DNA of 64,000 bases, from NCBI RefSeq assembly GCF_031143425.1, contig NC_090440.1, positions 337,407,844 to 337,471,843 on the forward strand, in the 5' to 3' direction. Below the pieces are notes generated by a model. That model saw only the letters and a program-made list of their open reading frames with translations, ran no database searches and was not told where the DNA came from. Both the position numbers and the translations under genes were made by a program. Below, piece after piece: positions 22,522 through 34,518 of this stretch. Position 1 is the stretch's first letter; every line of letters starts with the position of its first letter. The DNA comes from Pleurodeles waltl (lineage: Eukaryota > Chordata > Amphibia > Caudata > Salamandridae).

Positions 22522-25500
22522 ATGTCAGGGAATGCCTACCGTATGACGTGCCCACTACGAATCCTCTCTTGGAATGTTCATGGCATGACGAACTATATCA
22601 AGCGGAAAAAGATTCTATCCTATCTTCAATCCAATAGAGCGGATATAGCTCTGATTCAAGAGACGCACCTAGATAACTCAGAATCCAGCAAACTCAAACG
22701 TGACTGGGTAGGAAGGGTTGCCTTTAGCTGCTGCCCAACCAGCCGGGAAACTGGGGGCAGCACGTCTCGTAAATGCGGTGTAGCAATACTAATACGTAAA
22801 TCCCTCCTGGTCACGATTATCAAAACATGGAATGACATGGAAGGGAGATATACATTCACTAAACTGAAAATAGGAAATACCTTCCTATGCCTGGGCTCTG
22901 TCTATGCACCAACTGGCACCAAGCGCCCCTTTTTCCTGCAACTAAACCGCCTATTGACCGAAATAGGAACGACCCGCTGCATTATAGGGGGAGACTGGAA
23001 CCTTGCTCGAGACGCCATACTGGACAGGACAGCCCCCATAGATGTGGGCAATAACCACGATAGGGCATTACTGACGGACATAACCACGGACGCAGGTTTA
23101 GTCGACTTCTGGAGGCTAACACACCCAAAGGACAAAGAATACACCTTCCTATCATCTGTTCACGGCACCCAATCACGCCTGGACTATTTTTTTGTATTAC
23201 ATACCATAATTCCCCAAATACAAGACACTTGTATCCTAGATAGTGGACTCTCCGACCACTCCCCGATCCTTCTCTTGATACAAGCAGGGCTGGCCTCCCC
23301 CGTCGTAAACCATGGCGCTTTGCTATACACAGATACCGCTCCCCACAAGGGAAAGAGCAACTTAAGGCCCAAATATCTACGTACATAACCGAAAACACGG
23401 GCTCTGTGGTGTCCAAACTGGTGTTATGGGCAGCGGCGAAGGCCACCCTGAGAGGGAATATGATGCGTGACGCGGCACTAGCCAACAGAGTAAGGAAGGT
23501 CCGTCAGCGCACGTTAGAAAATGAGATCCAGAGCCTTACCAAACAATACACTGCTCATCCGACCCCTGAGCTACGCCGCTCACTCGAACGGGCCCGAATG
23601 GCAAACAATGAGCTTTACACAACACAGGCAGAATACGCGCTGCAAAGATTGTGCAGCCGCCACTACGAGCAAGGAGAAAAGGCCGGACGCCTCCTAGCGG
23701 CACAGCTCCGGCAAAGAGAAGCTGCCTCCGCCATCCTGGCCATAACGTGCTCCTCAGGAGTGGTACTGACCAGTCCGCAAGACATAGTGAATGAATTTGC
23801 TACATACTATCAGCATCTTTACACCCCTGAAACACCGACCGACCATACACGAACTGAAGCATTTCTCACCGCGGCCAAAATACCCCGCCTATCGGAGGCT
23901 GGCCGAGCTCTACTTGAGGGCGATATAAGCAGGGAAGAAATAATACAAGTAGTCACAACCCTCCCCTACCATAAATCTCTGGGAGAGGACGGGTTCTGAG
24001 CGGAATTTTATAGATGGGCTGGAGAAGAGGCAATCACGGCAGTACATGAGGCGCTCTCGGAGGCATGTCAGGAGGGTTCCTTGGGTGCCCTCTCCAATAG
24101 AGCCACAATCGTCATCTTACCTAAACCAGGGAGAGATCCCTTACTTTGTGGCAGCTATCGCCCTATCTCACTCTTGAACGGAAATATCAAACTACTAGCC
24201 AGCGTCCTAGCAGCACATTTACGTAAAGTGATCCCGTCCTTGGTCCATAACACCCAGGTGGGATTTGTGCTGAGTCGCACCTCCAGAAACCACATGCGTA
24301 CCCTGTGTCATACATTGATCGAATCGCTACATCTACCAGAGGAGGCATTGGCCTTATCCCTCGATGCGGAAAACGCATTTGATCACATCGAATGGCGCTA
24401 TCTATTTACCACCATGAAACACTTTGGCCTTGGGGACCAATTTATTTCCAAAGTCCGATTATTGTATGATCATCCCACAGCACAAATTAACTGCGGGGGC
24501 TTTCTATCAGACCCATTCCCGATCGGAAGAGGCACCCGACAAGGTTGCCCCCTCTCACCACTTTTATTTTTACTGGCAATGGAACCCCTGGCAGCCACTA
24601 TATGAAATCCCCAACAAATAAAAGGTATCCCTTTACCAGGGGGTTCCTCCAAAATGTACCTATACGCAGACAATATTCTACTAACCCTGTCTGACCTGGA
24701 AAGATCCTTACCATCACTGTTCTCCATCATAGAGGACTTCGCGCCCCTATCTGGATACCGGGTAAACTGGGACAAGAGCGAATCGCTGCCCCTATCTCGC
24801 GTAACAATGAGGGCTGCAATCCACAGTCTTCCATTCAAATGGACCCCGACCCGCCTTAAATATCTAGGAACATATATTAATCGAGGCCTGGAACGTATGG
24901 TTAGGGACAATCTCGATCCTCTTATATCCCGGATGAAACAGGACTTCGCTAAATGGTCACTACTCGGCTTATCCACGTGGGGCAGGACACAGGCGGTCAG
25001 GATGGTCACCTTACCGCGTTTTACATATGTACTAGGCATGTTCCCTTTGCAGGTACCTCTTTCCCTTCTCCGAATGATCGATACCTCAATAAGGTCTTTC
25101 GTCTGGGGCTTTACAGGCCCAAGACTGAAGCCTGCAATACTATTGGCACGACGACCCTATGGAGGATTAGGTTTACCCTCAGTAGAACAATATTCTCTAG
25201 CCCTACAATTATCGCAATTGGCCTGTACATTCCCAGGTATACCGGACCCTCCACAATGGGTAACCACAGAGAATCTATTGCAGGGACAGCACACAGAAGT
25301 AGGAGGGGTATACACTGATTGTTCCCATCTGGCCAACCCTATCCTCATGGCCACAAAAGCAGCATGGCACAGAGTACACCGCCTATTAGGCATACATCCC
25401 TTCCTACACGCCCAGGCTCCTATAGCAGGAAATAAATGCATAAAAATAGGAGGAAACACTTTGCAGTGGCTCCAATGGGGTACTGCTGGAATTCACAATA

Positions 25501-26310
25501 TATCCTAAATAGCGGTTGGTGATCACCTTTGATTCCCTATGGGAAGAATTCAGAATCGACAACAAGCAAGAGTGGCGATATATGCATCTTCAGCACTGCA
25601 CGCGCAAGGCACTAGGAACCCCCGTGGACGGTTAAGATTTCACCCATTGTCACTTATCTGCAGACGTGGGGTCGACACAGAGGCGTCATGGCTGGCCTAT
25701 ACGCAGAGATAATGAACCACCTTTACTTACAAACCCTCCTAGAGCGACTGCGTCTAAAATGGCAAAAACGACTGGAGACAGTTTATACCGAAGAAGAGTG
25801 GCCAGACATAATTGAGGCCCTTGATAGGGGGGTCCGAGAGGCCCGCCTGAAATTTTGTTTATTTAAAATTCTTCAAGACTGGTACTGGACCCCCATGAAA
25901 CTCTTCAGGCCAGGCCTGACACCACACGCGAAATGCTGACAATGCGCCGACCTCCAATGTGACCTACTTCATATTCTATGTCATTGCCCAACTATACAAC
26001 CCTTATGGGACACAGTGCGTCGCACACTCGCAGACTTCATACTGATACCAGACCCGATACCACCATCACTCATTTCTCTACATGATATGCGTCCATATCC
26101 CTCCACATCACAACCCCAAAAACACTGCTCCATACGGCAATTGCCACAGCTAAAATCTACATACTTCGACACTGGAGGTCTAGCGTAGCCCCAACATCAG
26201 CAGAATGGATGACAGCCATGTTCCAAACTGCCACTCATGAACGTGTAATTTATAATCTACAGGACCAAGCGGCTCTATTCGCTGAAGTCTGGAGACGGGA
26301 TCATGAGGTA
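22522..26310 (+). pseudogene. LINE ORF2 (endonuclease, reverse transcriptase), multiply broken
   Basis: The protein starts at 22522 with an APE-type endonuclease: LSWNVHGM, QETHL, GGDWN, and SRLDYFFV then SDHSPI near its end (to about 23290). RT follows: LPKPGRDPLLCGSYRPISLL, DAENAFDHIEW, GTRQGCPLSPLLF and YADNILL (normally YADD). The C-terminus has the L1-type cysteine motif QCADLQCDLLHILCHCP. Breaks are a frame change near 23388, TGA at 23997-23999, TGA at 24603-24605, TAA at 25506-25508, a frame change before 25688, TGA at 25937-25939 and another shift before 26209. An intact ORF2p nicks the target and primes cDNA synthesis from it. The clade is L1 or Tx1; motif reading alone does not separate them. 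Confidence 0.92.
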
Positions 26311-27021
26311 GCGGGAGGAAGACCGGTGGACAGCAACAGCAGCCGACACTACAGCCGACACTACAGGACCCTCTCCACCCCCTCCTCACTCTTGCCCCCC
26401 CACCTCCCCTATTATTATTATTATTTTTCTTTTCTTCTATCCTCCAGATCGCCCGCTTTGGGAAATGCCCACCTCCCCGGTCCGTTCATTTACGCACCAG
26501 ATGACTCGCCCCCTCCCATCCTACCTGGCCAGTCCTTGAACACTTAATGCATTTAGAAAGATCTCAACCCCTGACACACCCAAACCTAGGTCTACACGGG
26601 CATCCCCCCGCTCACTTACTTCCCTTCAGTATCTCCTCCCCTTCCCAGACAGGAAATAATTGGAACACTTAACTATCTAGAAACACTGACTCTTGGGCTC
26701 CCCCCTCCCCCTCACTTCTTTCTCTCCCTCCCCTCTTTTCCTTTTCTCTCCTATCTATCCCTCTCTCCCCTATCCCTCTTTCCTATGTTTTTTTCTCTCC
26801 CTTCCCCCCATACTTCCCCCTCATGCTTCCCCCTCTTTCACTCCTCACTCTTTTAGTCGTCATCTTTCCACCTATCAATCAGTATATTTAGCAGATTGTA
26901 TGCATCCATATATTCATAGTGTAACTATTTGATGTAAAGTGGAACGTTGAAAATATGCTTATATATATATTCTGTATCGCCTTATAATTTTCCTTAATAA
27001 AAACTTTAATAAACAAAAAAA
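26311..27021 (+). other. LINE 3' UTR and tail
   Basis: C/T-rich stretch, then TTCCTTAATAAAAACTTTAA and an A-rich tail up to the target duplication. This is the usual end of a target-primed insertion. Confidence 0.8.
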
Positions 27022-27037
27022 ACAATGCAATCATTGA

Positions 27038-27564
27038 GCTGAGTAGATGGATCACAGTAAAGGTAGAAATGCTACATGTGTACAAGGTGCTTTATTTACA
27101 GGTGCACGTGTATTTTCAAATGCTATACAATGTCTACTTTACAGACCTGGGGTGAGGGACATGTCATGAGACGTGGTTATGAGAAGTGTGCATTAGTGAA
27201 GAGGTTAAAAACTGCCATTTGTTAAGAATGGAGACAATGACAATACCTAGCAGACAAGTCAAGAGTGGTTGAGTGAAGAGAGCACATTTTCTACTGTCAC
27301 ATAACTGGCATGATCTTAAGGCCAGAACTAAGAAGATACGGTCCATGTAGCACAGATTGGTGCTACCGGGTGGTTTTCAGTGTGAATGTTATTGCTTCCA
27401 CATCTTCATCCTCTGATGTGTTATTGTGTCTCCCGTGCCATGGCTGATGCTGTTGGAGATGTAGAGGGGGCCACACACACATCAGGGGAAAGAGATGTGG
27501 AGTCAAAGGTCCTGGCAGCTGCCATTACAGAGAACACATAAGGCATCACTACAACAAGGAGGTA
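27038..27564. other. Host sequence right of the LINE; 3' flank of the minus-strand Myb gene
   Basis: No exon recognised on either strand. It directly follows the stop codon region of the Myb/SANT gene on the minus strand, so it may include that gene's 3' UTR. Confidence 0.4.
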
Positions 27565-30500
27565 CTACTGATGTTTCAACACCAAAACAACATCACAGTG
27601 GTAGGCAGCCAGGATTTCTCTGTGGGAGGCCACTTCCCGGTTTATGGGCTCCAACGTAGTCTGCATAGCACCCTGCCTGTTGTCTGTCATGCTTCTGCCA
27701 GTTTGGGAGGGCAATTGCTGTAGCCTCTGTCTCATGACCGCAGCTATGTCGGCCAGAGGCTGCTGGAGTTCACATAGCAGGTAGTGAGTGCCTTTGATGG
27801 CAGCTGAGTTGTCCTTAATTGGACTGAGGCACCTCTGCACTCCCTGTAGGCTGCCTGCCATGGTCTCCATCCCTACGAGCACCTGCTTGGCCAGCTCCTG
27901 CTGAACTCCTACCAATGTCCTCTGAGAGGTAATCTCTGGGCCCTCCGACTCCAGGCCTGTGTCAATACTGGCTAGTCGTGTGTGTTGGTAGGTGGGTGGT
28001 TCATGTGTAGACCCCGCAATGCTGTGTGTCATCCCTGTGACTCGAGGTGGTGTCTGGAGATATCCTAGGACAATCTTCATTATGGTTGGCAGCTGGTCAT
28101 CCATGTCAACTGTAAAATCCAGAACAGGCAAGTTGGCAGGAAGCAAGCCATCATCCTCTGCAATAAGATAGTGTAAAGTCAGTCTTAGATTGTTGTGGCT
28201 GTTGACATGGCACATTATTTATTTGCTACAGGAAGCTCAGTGACATGTTACTGACCCAAGGTTGTAGTTGTACATTATGTATAGCATTGTGCATCACACA
28301 TGGGTCAAGCTCACAAGTATTTTTTGGGCATAGTTAGGTGCCCCAAGCGCCACCTGAGTGTCATTTTTCATGACGCTCTGGTGATGCTAAGCACTGCCCC
28401 AAATGTACAATGAGGTGTTACAGCACATTTTTGAGGGGTTACGCCTCCTTGTAAATATGGGCCCTTCAGATGAAGTTTTCTGCGTCAGAGGGGTATACAA
28501 TGGGTGTTCCAGTGGGCGTAACACCTTCCTGCACATGGACAATATATCCCCTCAATGCACGCACCCTTGCACTTTGGTGCAAGGCTTTCTGCATTGGCCC
28601 TCACCAGCTAATTTAGCCCCCGCACAGGGAGTGACACAGGGGTGCCCCATATTCTAATGACTATTGGCCATCTGTGCATTTTGAAAGTGACAGTGGATAA
28701 TGCTGCCACATTTGGGTTTTGCATGGAACACCATAATTTTCTATTATATCTGGTCCTTTGTGATTTTATCCCATACCACCTACTTCCTTGCATGCTCATT
28801 GTCCCTGCCACTGACACATTGGTGGCATGTAATTAGCCTTCCTATTCACCATGGTGGACATTGCCACAGTAGTGTAATGTATGCTGTAGAGCCAATGCAT
28901 ACAATGCTTTTGTTACATTTTCAACTGCCTGTAGCAGGCCCCACACGTCCTAATTGGAGGTGGCAGTGCAACCATTATGGATTGTCTGCCCCATTAGATT
29001 GTCCCTCACTAACATTGCATCATTTCCTTGAACACAAGATATCAGCAGCTGGCATTTGTTGGTGTAAGGATGTTGAATGTAGATCATTGCATGTATTTTG
29101 TGACTTTGTGGATGTGACACTGGGGAATGTGCAGCTTGGTTCCACATGGGTTATTGTTAGAATGATGATACAGTTGCATTACAGGCTAGTGATATTATGC
29201 CGGTAGTGCAACATTGATGCCACTTGTTTCAGTTATCATGCACGTTGAATGTGTCACTAAGCAGTAGACCAGCCTTTCACACAAGACACTCTGGTGGTCA
29301 TTCTGACTTTGGCAGGTGGCGGAGGCCGCCTGCCAAACTCATCCCACCACCTGACCACTAGTGCCACCAGGACACCTATTCCAAGTTCACCACAGGGGTT
29401 GCGAATGGAAACAGTTTTTCTGCCGGCTGGCCATGCAGTGAAGAGGGCCTTAACATTGACGCCAGCTCGGAATTGAGCCGGCGCCAATGTGGTGGTGCAG
29501 CAGGTGCAGCAGCACCCGTTGCGCATTTCACTGCCTGTAATTCAGACAGTGAAATGCGCAACGGGACTGTGCATGTGGGGCCCTGCACTGCTTATGCCAA
29601 GTGCATGGGCAGTGCAGGGGCCCCCAGGGGGGCCCAGGCACCCCTATTCCGCCAACTTTTCCACTGCAGTGTAATCCACCATGGAAAGGCTGGCAGATGG
29701 GGACTCGTAATGGTTGGCTGATTTTAACTGCTGGGAACGCCAGGCTGCAGGCTGACTGTAGCCTGGCGGTGTCGGAGGTTGGACTGCAGCAGGTCAGCCT
29801 CGGTCATAATGGGCCGGATCTGACCGCCACTACTGCGGTGGTTTGACAACCACCCTGAATCTGATGATCTCAAGACCGCCAGACTCGGAATGACCCCCTC
29901 TGTCTTGTCAAATGGTGAGATTACAGCTACTGTACTACTGCACATATGATGTTCACAGACATGCTCCATATGTTGTATGCATTTTATTTTGTGCCCATTC
30001 CCATATGGTGCATATAGTTGTGTATGGTTCACCCTGTGTGGATTGTATTCCACAAGTTGAACGATTTAGGGCTGATTTTTTTCTCAAGTGGCATGGCTCA
30101 GTGAAGCAGCAATATGTGTTGTATGACACTGCACCAGTTTTGAAACGAAGGGATGTGCCATGTTTACTAGAATACAGTACATCCCTGCAATTCCACCTGC
30201 ACCTGCACAGATTTGCTCTCCCTGTACCACCACAGGCATTGTTGCAGCATGATGAAGGGGTGCCTGCCTTGAGTGGGTAATTTTTTTATTTGCAGAGAGA
30301 AGGTGTCACTCCCTGCACAGGTACAAGCTATTTTTGCTAAGGTGGCATTTCAATGTGTGCTGCAAGGTGCAATGAGGCAAGGATGAAGGGAAGCATTTTG
30401 GCCAGTTACACCACCCTGACACCACCCATGGGGTGGTATTGACTTCAGTCTAATCTCTGATATCTAAATTGCATAGGTACAGGGGCTTTGACAATATGCA

Positions 30501-31268
30501 GTGGGTGTTGTTGTGGCACAGCCACACTATTTGCATGTCCCTTCAAGGCAATTTGCTGCATATTTGCATGATGGACTATAGCCATAGTGAGTGGCTTATG
30601 TCCATGTTCTGTATATGTTGGAGTACTTTGCACAACCAAAGTATTAGTACATGTGTGGCTTGGGTAGAGATGGTGTGACTTGATTCAGGGCCTATGTGTC
30701 CTGATGCAACCTTTTAGCATGCATTGAGTGTGTCCTATGTGCCTCCTGCTTCTGCCATTTGTGGAATTTCAGATATTTACCCCCTGCAACTTACCTTGCA
30801 TTTTGATGGTTCTTGGTAGTCTGCGCTGTCCTGTCCTGCAATCCCAGTGACCAGCTCTTCCAGGATGACTGCTGTATCAATCTCTTCCAGCTCATCCAGG
30901 TCCTCCGGTGGTGCAGGACTTCCACCTCCAGTTTGCAGTGCTGCCTTTCGGTTCCTGGCCAGCTTTTCCTTAGTGCTGCGCTTACAATTGTGCCAGGGCT
31001 TCTTGCAGTCAGTGACAGTCCTCCTCACCTTTGCCACACTGTTGACTTTGTCTACTATTGCCTGCCATATTGTGTCTCTCCTACAGACTGGTAAATTAGA
31101 GGTGACGATGAGCTGATGTTGGTGCTCCATCACCTCTCTGACCAGGATGTCATGCTCCTCCTCACTAAAGCAACACTTGTGCTTCGTCTTCACCTTCTCC
31201 TGGTACTTGGGTGATTGGGGGTCTCCCTCGGGTCTCTCCTGGCCTGCAATCTCCATCTTGTCTTTCAA
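27565..31268 (-). CDS. Myb/SANT-like DNA-binding protein, two exons, apparently intact
   Basis: Exon 1 runs 31268-30795 and ends CCA TCA AAA TGC AAG|GTAAGT on the minus strand. Exon 2 runs 28155-27565; it starts after TTATTGCAGAG (a tandem acceptor) and keeps the frame in phase 0. The joined product is 354 residues with no stop. Residues about 33-112 form a Myb/SANT-like trihelix: FSEEEHDILVREVMEHQHQL, then DTIWQAIVDKVNSV, then W and basic residues (CKKPWHNCKRSTKEKLARNR). The second exon is helical and Gln/Leu-rich and may be an oligomerisation region. Such proteins accompany the transposase in Harbinger elements and bind its ends; related host genes exist. No transposase gene was found in the window. 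The 2.6-kb intron contains a MITE. Start choice: the first in-frame ATG before the domain. Confidence 0.7.
28320..28462. repeat. Short repeat with ATATGGGCCC end, inside the intron
   Basis: A segment ending in GTAAATATGGGCCC resembles the end seen at 31541 (CATAAATATGGGCC) and contains short palindromes (GTGTCATTTTTCATGACGC). The left end is unclear. Likely another small DNA transposon. Confidence 0.35.
29293..29898. mobile_element. GC-rich MITE-like element, family B, copy 1
   Basis: Ends GGTGGTCATTC and GGAATGACCCCC are imperfect inverted repeats, with TCT on both sides (29290-29292 and 29899-29901). Inside are the modules of the copy at 41924-42516: a CACTGCC...AGACAGTG hairpin, a CGCAACGGG box and a hairpin around GCAGTGCAGGGGCCC. 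It lies in the intron of the Myb gene. Confidence 0.75.
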
Positions 31269-31754
31269 TTTCTATTTTTCCTGCTTGTGCACTAATGCAG
31301 TAAAAAATGTCGCTAACCAGTTTTGCGACATAGATACGTGCAGCATTTGCATAATTCTTACTTACGGCATGTTGCAATGGTTAACATCATTTTTTTTACG
31401 CTAACCATTTTTAGTGCTGTTGTGCGTCATTTTATAAATATGGTGACAGATGGTGCTAGGGAATGACGTTAGCTCGAGTAAAAAAAAAAGACGCACACCT
31501 GCGCTAGTGCAGTTGTGCATCATTTTTCATAAATATGGGCCTAGGTTTGTCTAATCTATTGTTTCTTGGTTTTCTTCATATTTCAGTTTTACTCAAATAA
31601 TGAAAGTCTCTGCTTCCCACCTTTTCCATTTTAATTTCTTTCCTCTTCTGTTCATTTTTCATCCTTTGTCTTTGTATGACTTTATACAATTTGCAAAATC
31701 AGATTATGAAGATGACACATACAACTACAATTAATAATCGTTTCGATATTGTTC
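31269..31754 (-). other. 5' flank of the Myb gene, with a candidate transposon end at 31541
   Basis: Read on the minus strand, GGCCCATATTTATGAAAAAT begins at 31541 and leads after about 270 bp to the ATG of the Myb gene; TAG follows on the plus side (31542-31544). This would fit one terminus of the transposon carrying the gene. A matching opposite end was not found. 31545-31754 is the tail of the retroviral relic or host DNA. Confidence 0.4.
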
Positions 31755-32201
31755 CTACAAACCTTGACCAAGATTACCCAGCCAATTGTTCTCTTCAGTA
31801 AAACCTTTGCCTATATTTTCCCATACCCCGAGCTCTTTCAGATCTTTTATGTCCAAATTTGAATCTGTCAGGTTCTTAATAAAATGTATAATTTCTTTAC
31901 TACTGTTAGGTATATACATGCAACAATATTTTGCTTTCACCATCTGGCAGACTCCGCCTTCCTTTGCTAAAAGAATGTCTAACGCAAGACGATTCTGAAG
32001 ACCCATCGAGCGAACCACAGCCATTTCAGTATCCATTAAAATTATGGCTCCAGAAAAATCTGTCAGCGTGTTATCTACAATGGTAGACAACTTTCTGATT
32101 TTCACATCATTCAAAACAACTCCTATAGAAGGAATGATTGCTCCAAATATATCCCCAATTATTTCAGAATAACTTGCCCTTTTTGATCTTGGTTTTTGCA
32201 A
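31755..32201 (-). pseudogene. env: ERV-A envelope transmembrane fragment
   Basis: An open 148-codon fragment carries the conserved ectodomain of a retroviral TM subunit: LQNRLALDILLAKEGGVC, then a CC pair with seven residues between the first Cys and the pair (one more than the usual six). In class I envelope proteins the LQNR helix is followed by a loop and disulfide-forming cysteines. The piece lacks the surface subunit, a visible fusion peptide and membrane anchor, so it is a fragment and not a functional envelope. Confidence 0.85.
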
Positions 32202-33239
32202 TTCATGTGTGTCATATGTATTGTCAATCTAGTAAATCTATGGAAAGACCACCCCTAGATAACAAGTTCCATACCATCCCCTTGGAAGATGATGATAAGC
32301 ACTTTTCCCACAAATGTAATATACCCCGGAATTGCAGGATCTTGTCTATTTAACATAAAATCCCATGTATTCTTGAAACCATATGTCTGCATTCACACAC
32401 ACACACACAGTGCAGTACCACTTTTCTTGTGCCCCCTAATGCACCATGTGTGTGCCATATTTAAAATGCGGGGCACCATGTCAGTAGTTAGGGGACTAGC
32501 GTCAGAATTTTGGGTGCTAGCACAGCGTTTTGCAGGATTAGTGTCAAAGATTTTGACTCAAATCCTGCAAAGCAGCCAGAGGCCCATTGTAACCAATGGA
32601 AGCCTCCTTTTAACGCCTGCTCTGAGCAAGTGTTAAAAGTGTCTGAAAAAAATGAAGCAAAGAAATCTGTTAGATTTCTTTGTGCTATTTTGTGGCCCCC
32701 CCTAATGGGCGAACATCCTCTTTTCATGTATTGTTAAAATGGTGCTAGGGACTCCTAAATATGCCCCTTAGTATCAGTTCTGGATTGTGGCCTATATATA
32801 CAAAGCTTTCCTACATGATGAAAATCTAAACAAAGCTTCCCTTGTGTGTTAGCCTCATTATAAACATGATCATATCTAAATGTTTTTTTCACTAACCCTT
32901 TCTTTATGTTCTCTTTCTATGCCTTTCTCCTGTCATCAGTTTGGTCTAGAAATGTTTTCTCCACAGAAAGAATGCATGTGAGGTTATAACGGTGAGCATA
33001 GACTGTTCCAAATGTTAGTGTAGGCCCCCACAATGTCAATGTTTCTATCTTTCGCTAAACTACTCAAATGCTGGTTAATTGGAACAAAAAAAACACCACA
33101 TCAAAGTTTAAGTAGAAATATTGTATGCATTCTTGATTATAGTCTTGTTAATAAAAGACAGCAATTAATTCCATACATTAGTGGCAAGCTATGGTAAGTA
33201 ATTCCTTCCTGAATTAATGAAGGAACCTGGATACAAACA
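32202..33239. other. Unassigned part of ERV-A region with CA run and small repeat
   Basis: A (CA)n run lies at 32395-32409. 32410-32765 has the look of a dispersed repeat (GTGGCCCCCCCTAATGGGCG; ends near AATATGCCCC), but its ends are not defined. No retroviral domain was recognised here, although RNase H, integrase and surface-env should have been between RT and env. Confidence 0.4.
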
Positions 33240-34240
33240 GAACATTCTCTCACATTCATTGTTTCAACATATTCATACAATAAGCAATAGAAAAAATTAG
33301 ATGGAAGGTATCCTTGTGAATTGTCTAAGTGCAGGTATTTCTCATCCTTCTTAAACTTTTCTAATTCCGTGGGAAAGGTGTTTAATTCCTATACAAACAC
33401 ACATACATTCACAGCATTCACAATTTCTTTTGAGATTGCAGTTTGAGTCCATGGCCTAGAAAGAAGAAAAAGAAAAAAATATTTAACTATGCAGCCAAAA
33501 AAAACAAGATAAAAAATAATCTTCAGTCTTCTTTGCAGTTATTTACATCAGTTTTCAGACTGGTCAAAAATTGGTTTAGCAGTTTTGTCAAAATCTTTTT
33601 TTCAAAGTCTTTCAGTAGATCATAGTCGGTTGATCACTAATATTCACTTCTAATGTGTAGTGTCCCTCTTGTTCAATTTGCAATGTGATTTCAAACTCAG
33701 TTTGAATACAATCTCAAGTTCCAGAAAGTTTAACTGGAATCTGACTGTCAAAACAAAAGGACATAAACTCATGTTGCTACGCATTACTCAATTGATTCAA
33801 TAAGGCAATAGCATCTTGCCTGCACCCTTCTTTTGTCTTTGAAGCAACCAAAAGATCATCAATGTATTGAACTAATGTTGATTGGAAAGACATTTTACAT
33901 GATTCCAATTTTTGTTCCAACACCTGATTGAATATTGATGGGGACTCTGAAAAGCCTTGTCAGATCCTACACTAGGAATACACATGATCACAGAATTTGA
34001 AACAGAAAAGAGATTCACTATCCTCATAGAGGTACTGTGAAAAATGCTTGTGATATGTCCATCACCGTGAACCATTCTGTATCACATGGGATCTGGAACA
34101 AAATCACTGCTGGATTAGGCACCACTGGACAACATTTGACCAAAATGTCATTCATTTTCCTCAAATCCTGAACACTTCGAAATTTCCCACTTGATTTTCG
34201 TAAGACCATATTAAAGGGCATTATATGGGCTGCTTAGCAC
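33240..34240 (-). pseudogene. pol: ERV-A reverse transcriptase fragment
   Basis: Minus strand from 34221: KSSGKFRSVQDLRKMND and DTEWFTVMDISQAFFTVPL are the fingers and first catalytic-aspartate region of retroviral RT. After a frameshift the active-site YIDD lies at 33866-33855 followed by LLVAS. Downstream fragments (about 33430-33240, with FPTELEKFKKDEKYL in one frame) probably belong to pol or env but are unassigned. Multiple stops and shifts are present. Confidence 0.8.
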
Positions 34241-34518
34241 TTCTTTTAGAACTCCCTGTTTGACAAAATCTGCAACTACAGGAGTAAATCCTTCAACTAA
34301 ATGAGGTGCATTAGGTTTAACTGTGACTTTAACTGGTTCAACTCATTTGATTAGACCAATGTTTTCCCCAGAAAGATCCCAAACTTTTAAAGTGACTGTA
34401 CCATGGAGGTCAGTTGGCAGGAGGTCTTGTACTGTAAAGGCAGGATAAAAACTACTCAGTGAAAATTCTTCATTAACTGCATCACATTCAATTGACATAG
34501 AAAAATAATCATTACTAT

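Larger units (their letters stand above)
17761..27021 (+). mobile_element. Full-length but mutated L1/Tx1-type LINE
   Basis: The 16-bp direct repeat ACAATGCAATCATTGA flanks the element (17745-17760 and 27022-27037). It begins GGGGCGTGGCCGGGCC and ends with a short A-rich tail after AATAAA-like motifs. The order is GC-rich 5' UTR, ORF1 (coiled coil + RRM-like + C-terminal domain), long spacer, ORF2 (APE endonuclease, RT, Cys-rich C-terminus), pyrimidine-rich 3' UTR. Both ORFs have several frameshifts and stops. Because the target duplication is still perfect while the ORFs are broken, the copy may have come from an already aged source, or the 16 bp escaped mutation by chance. Confidence 0.93.
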
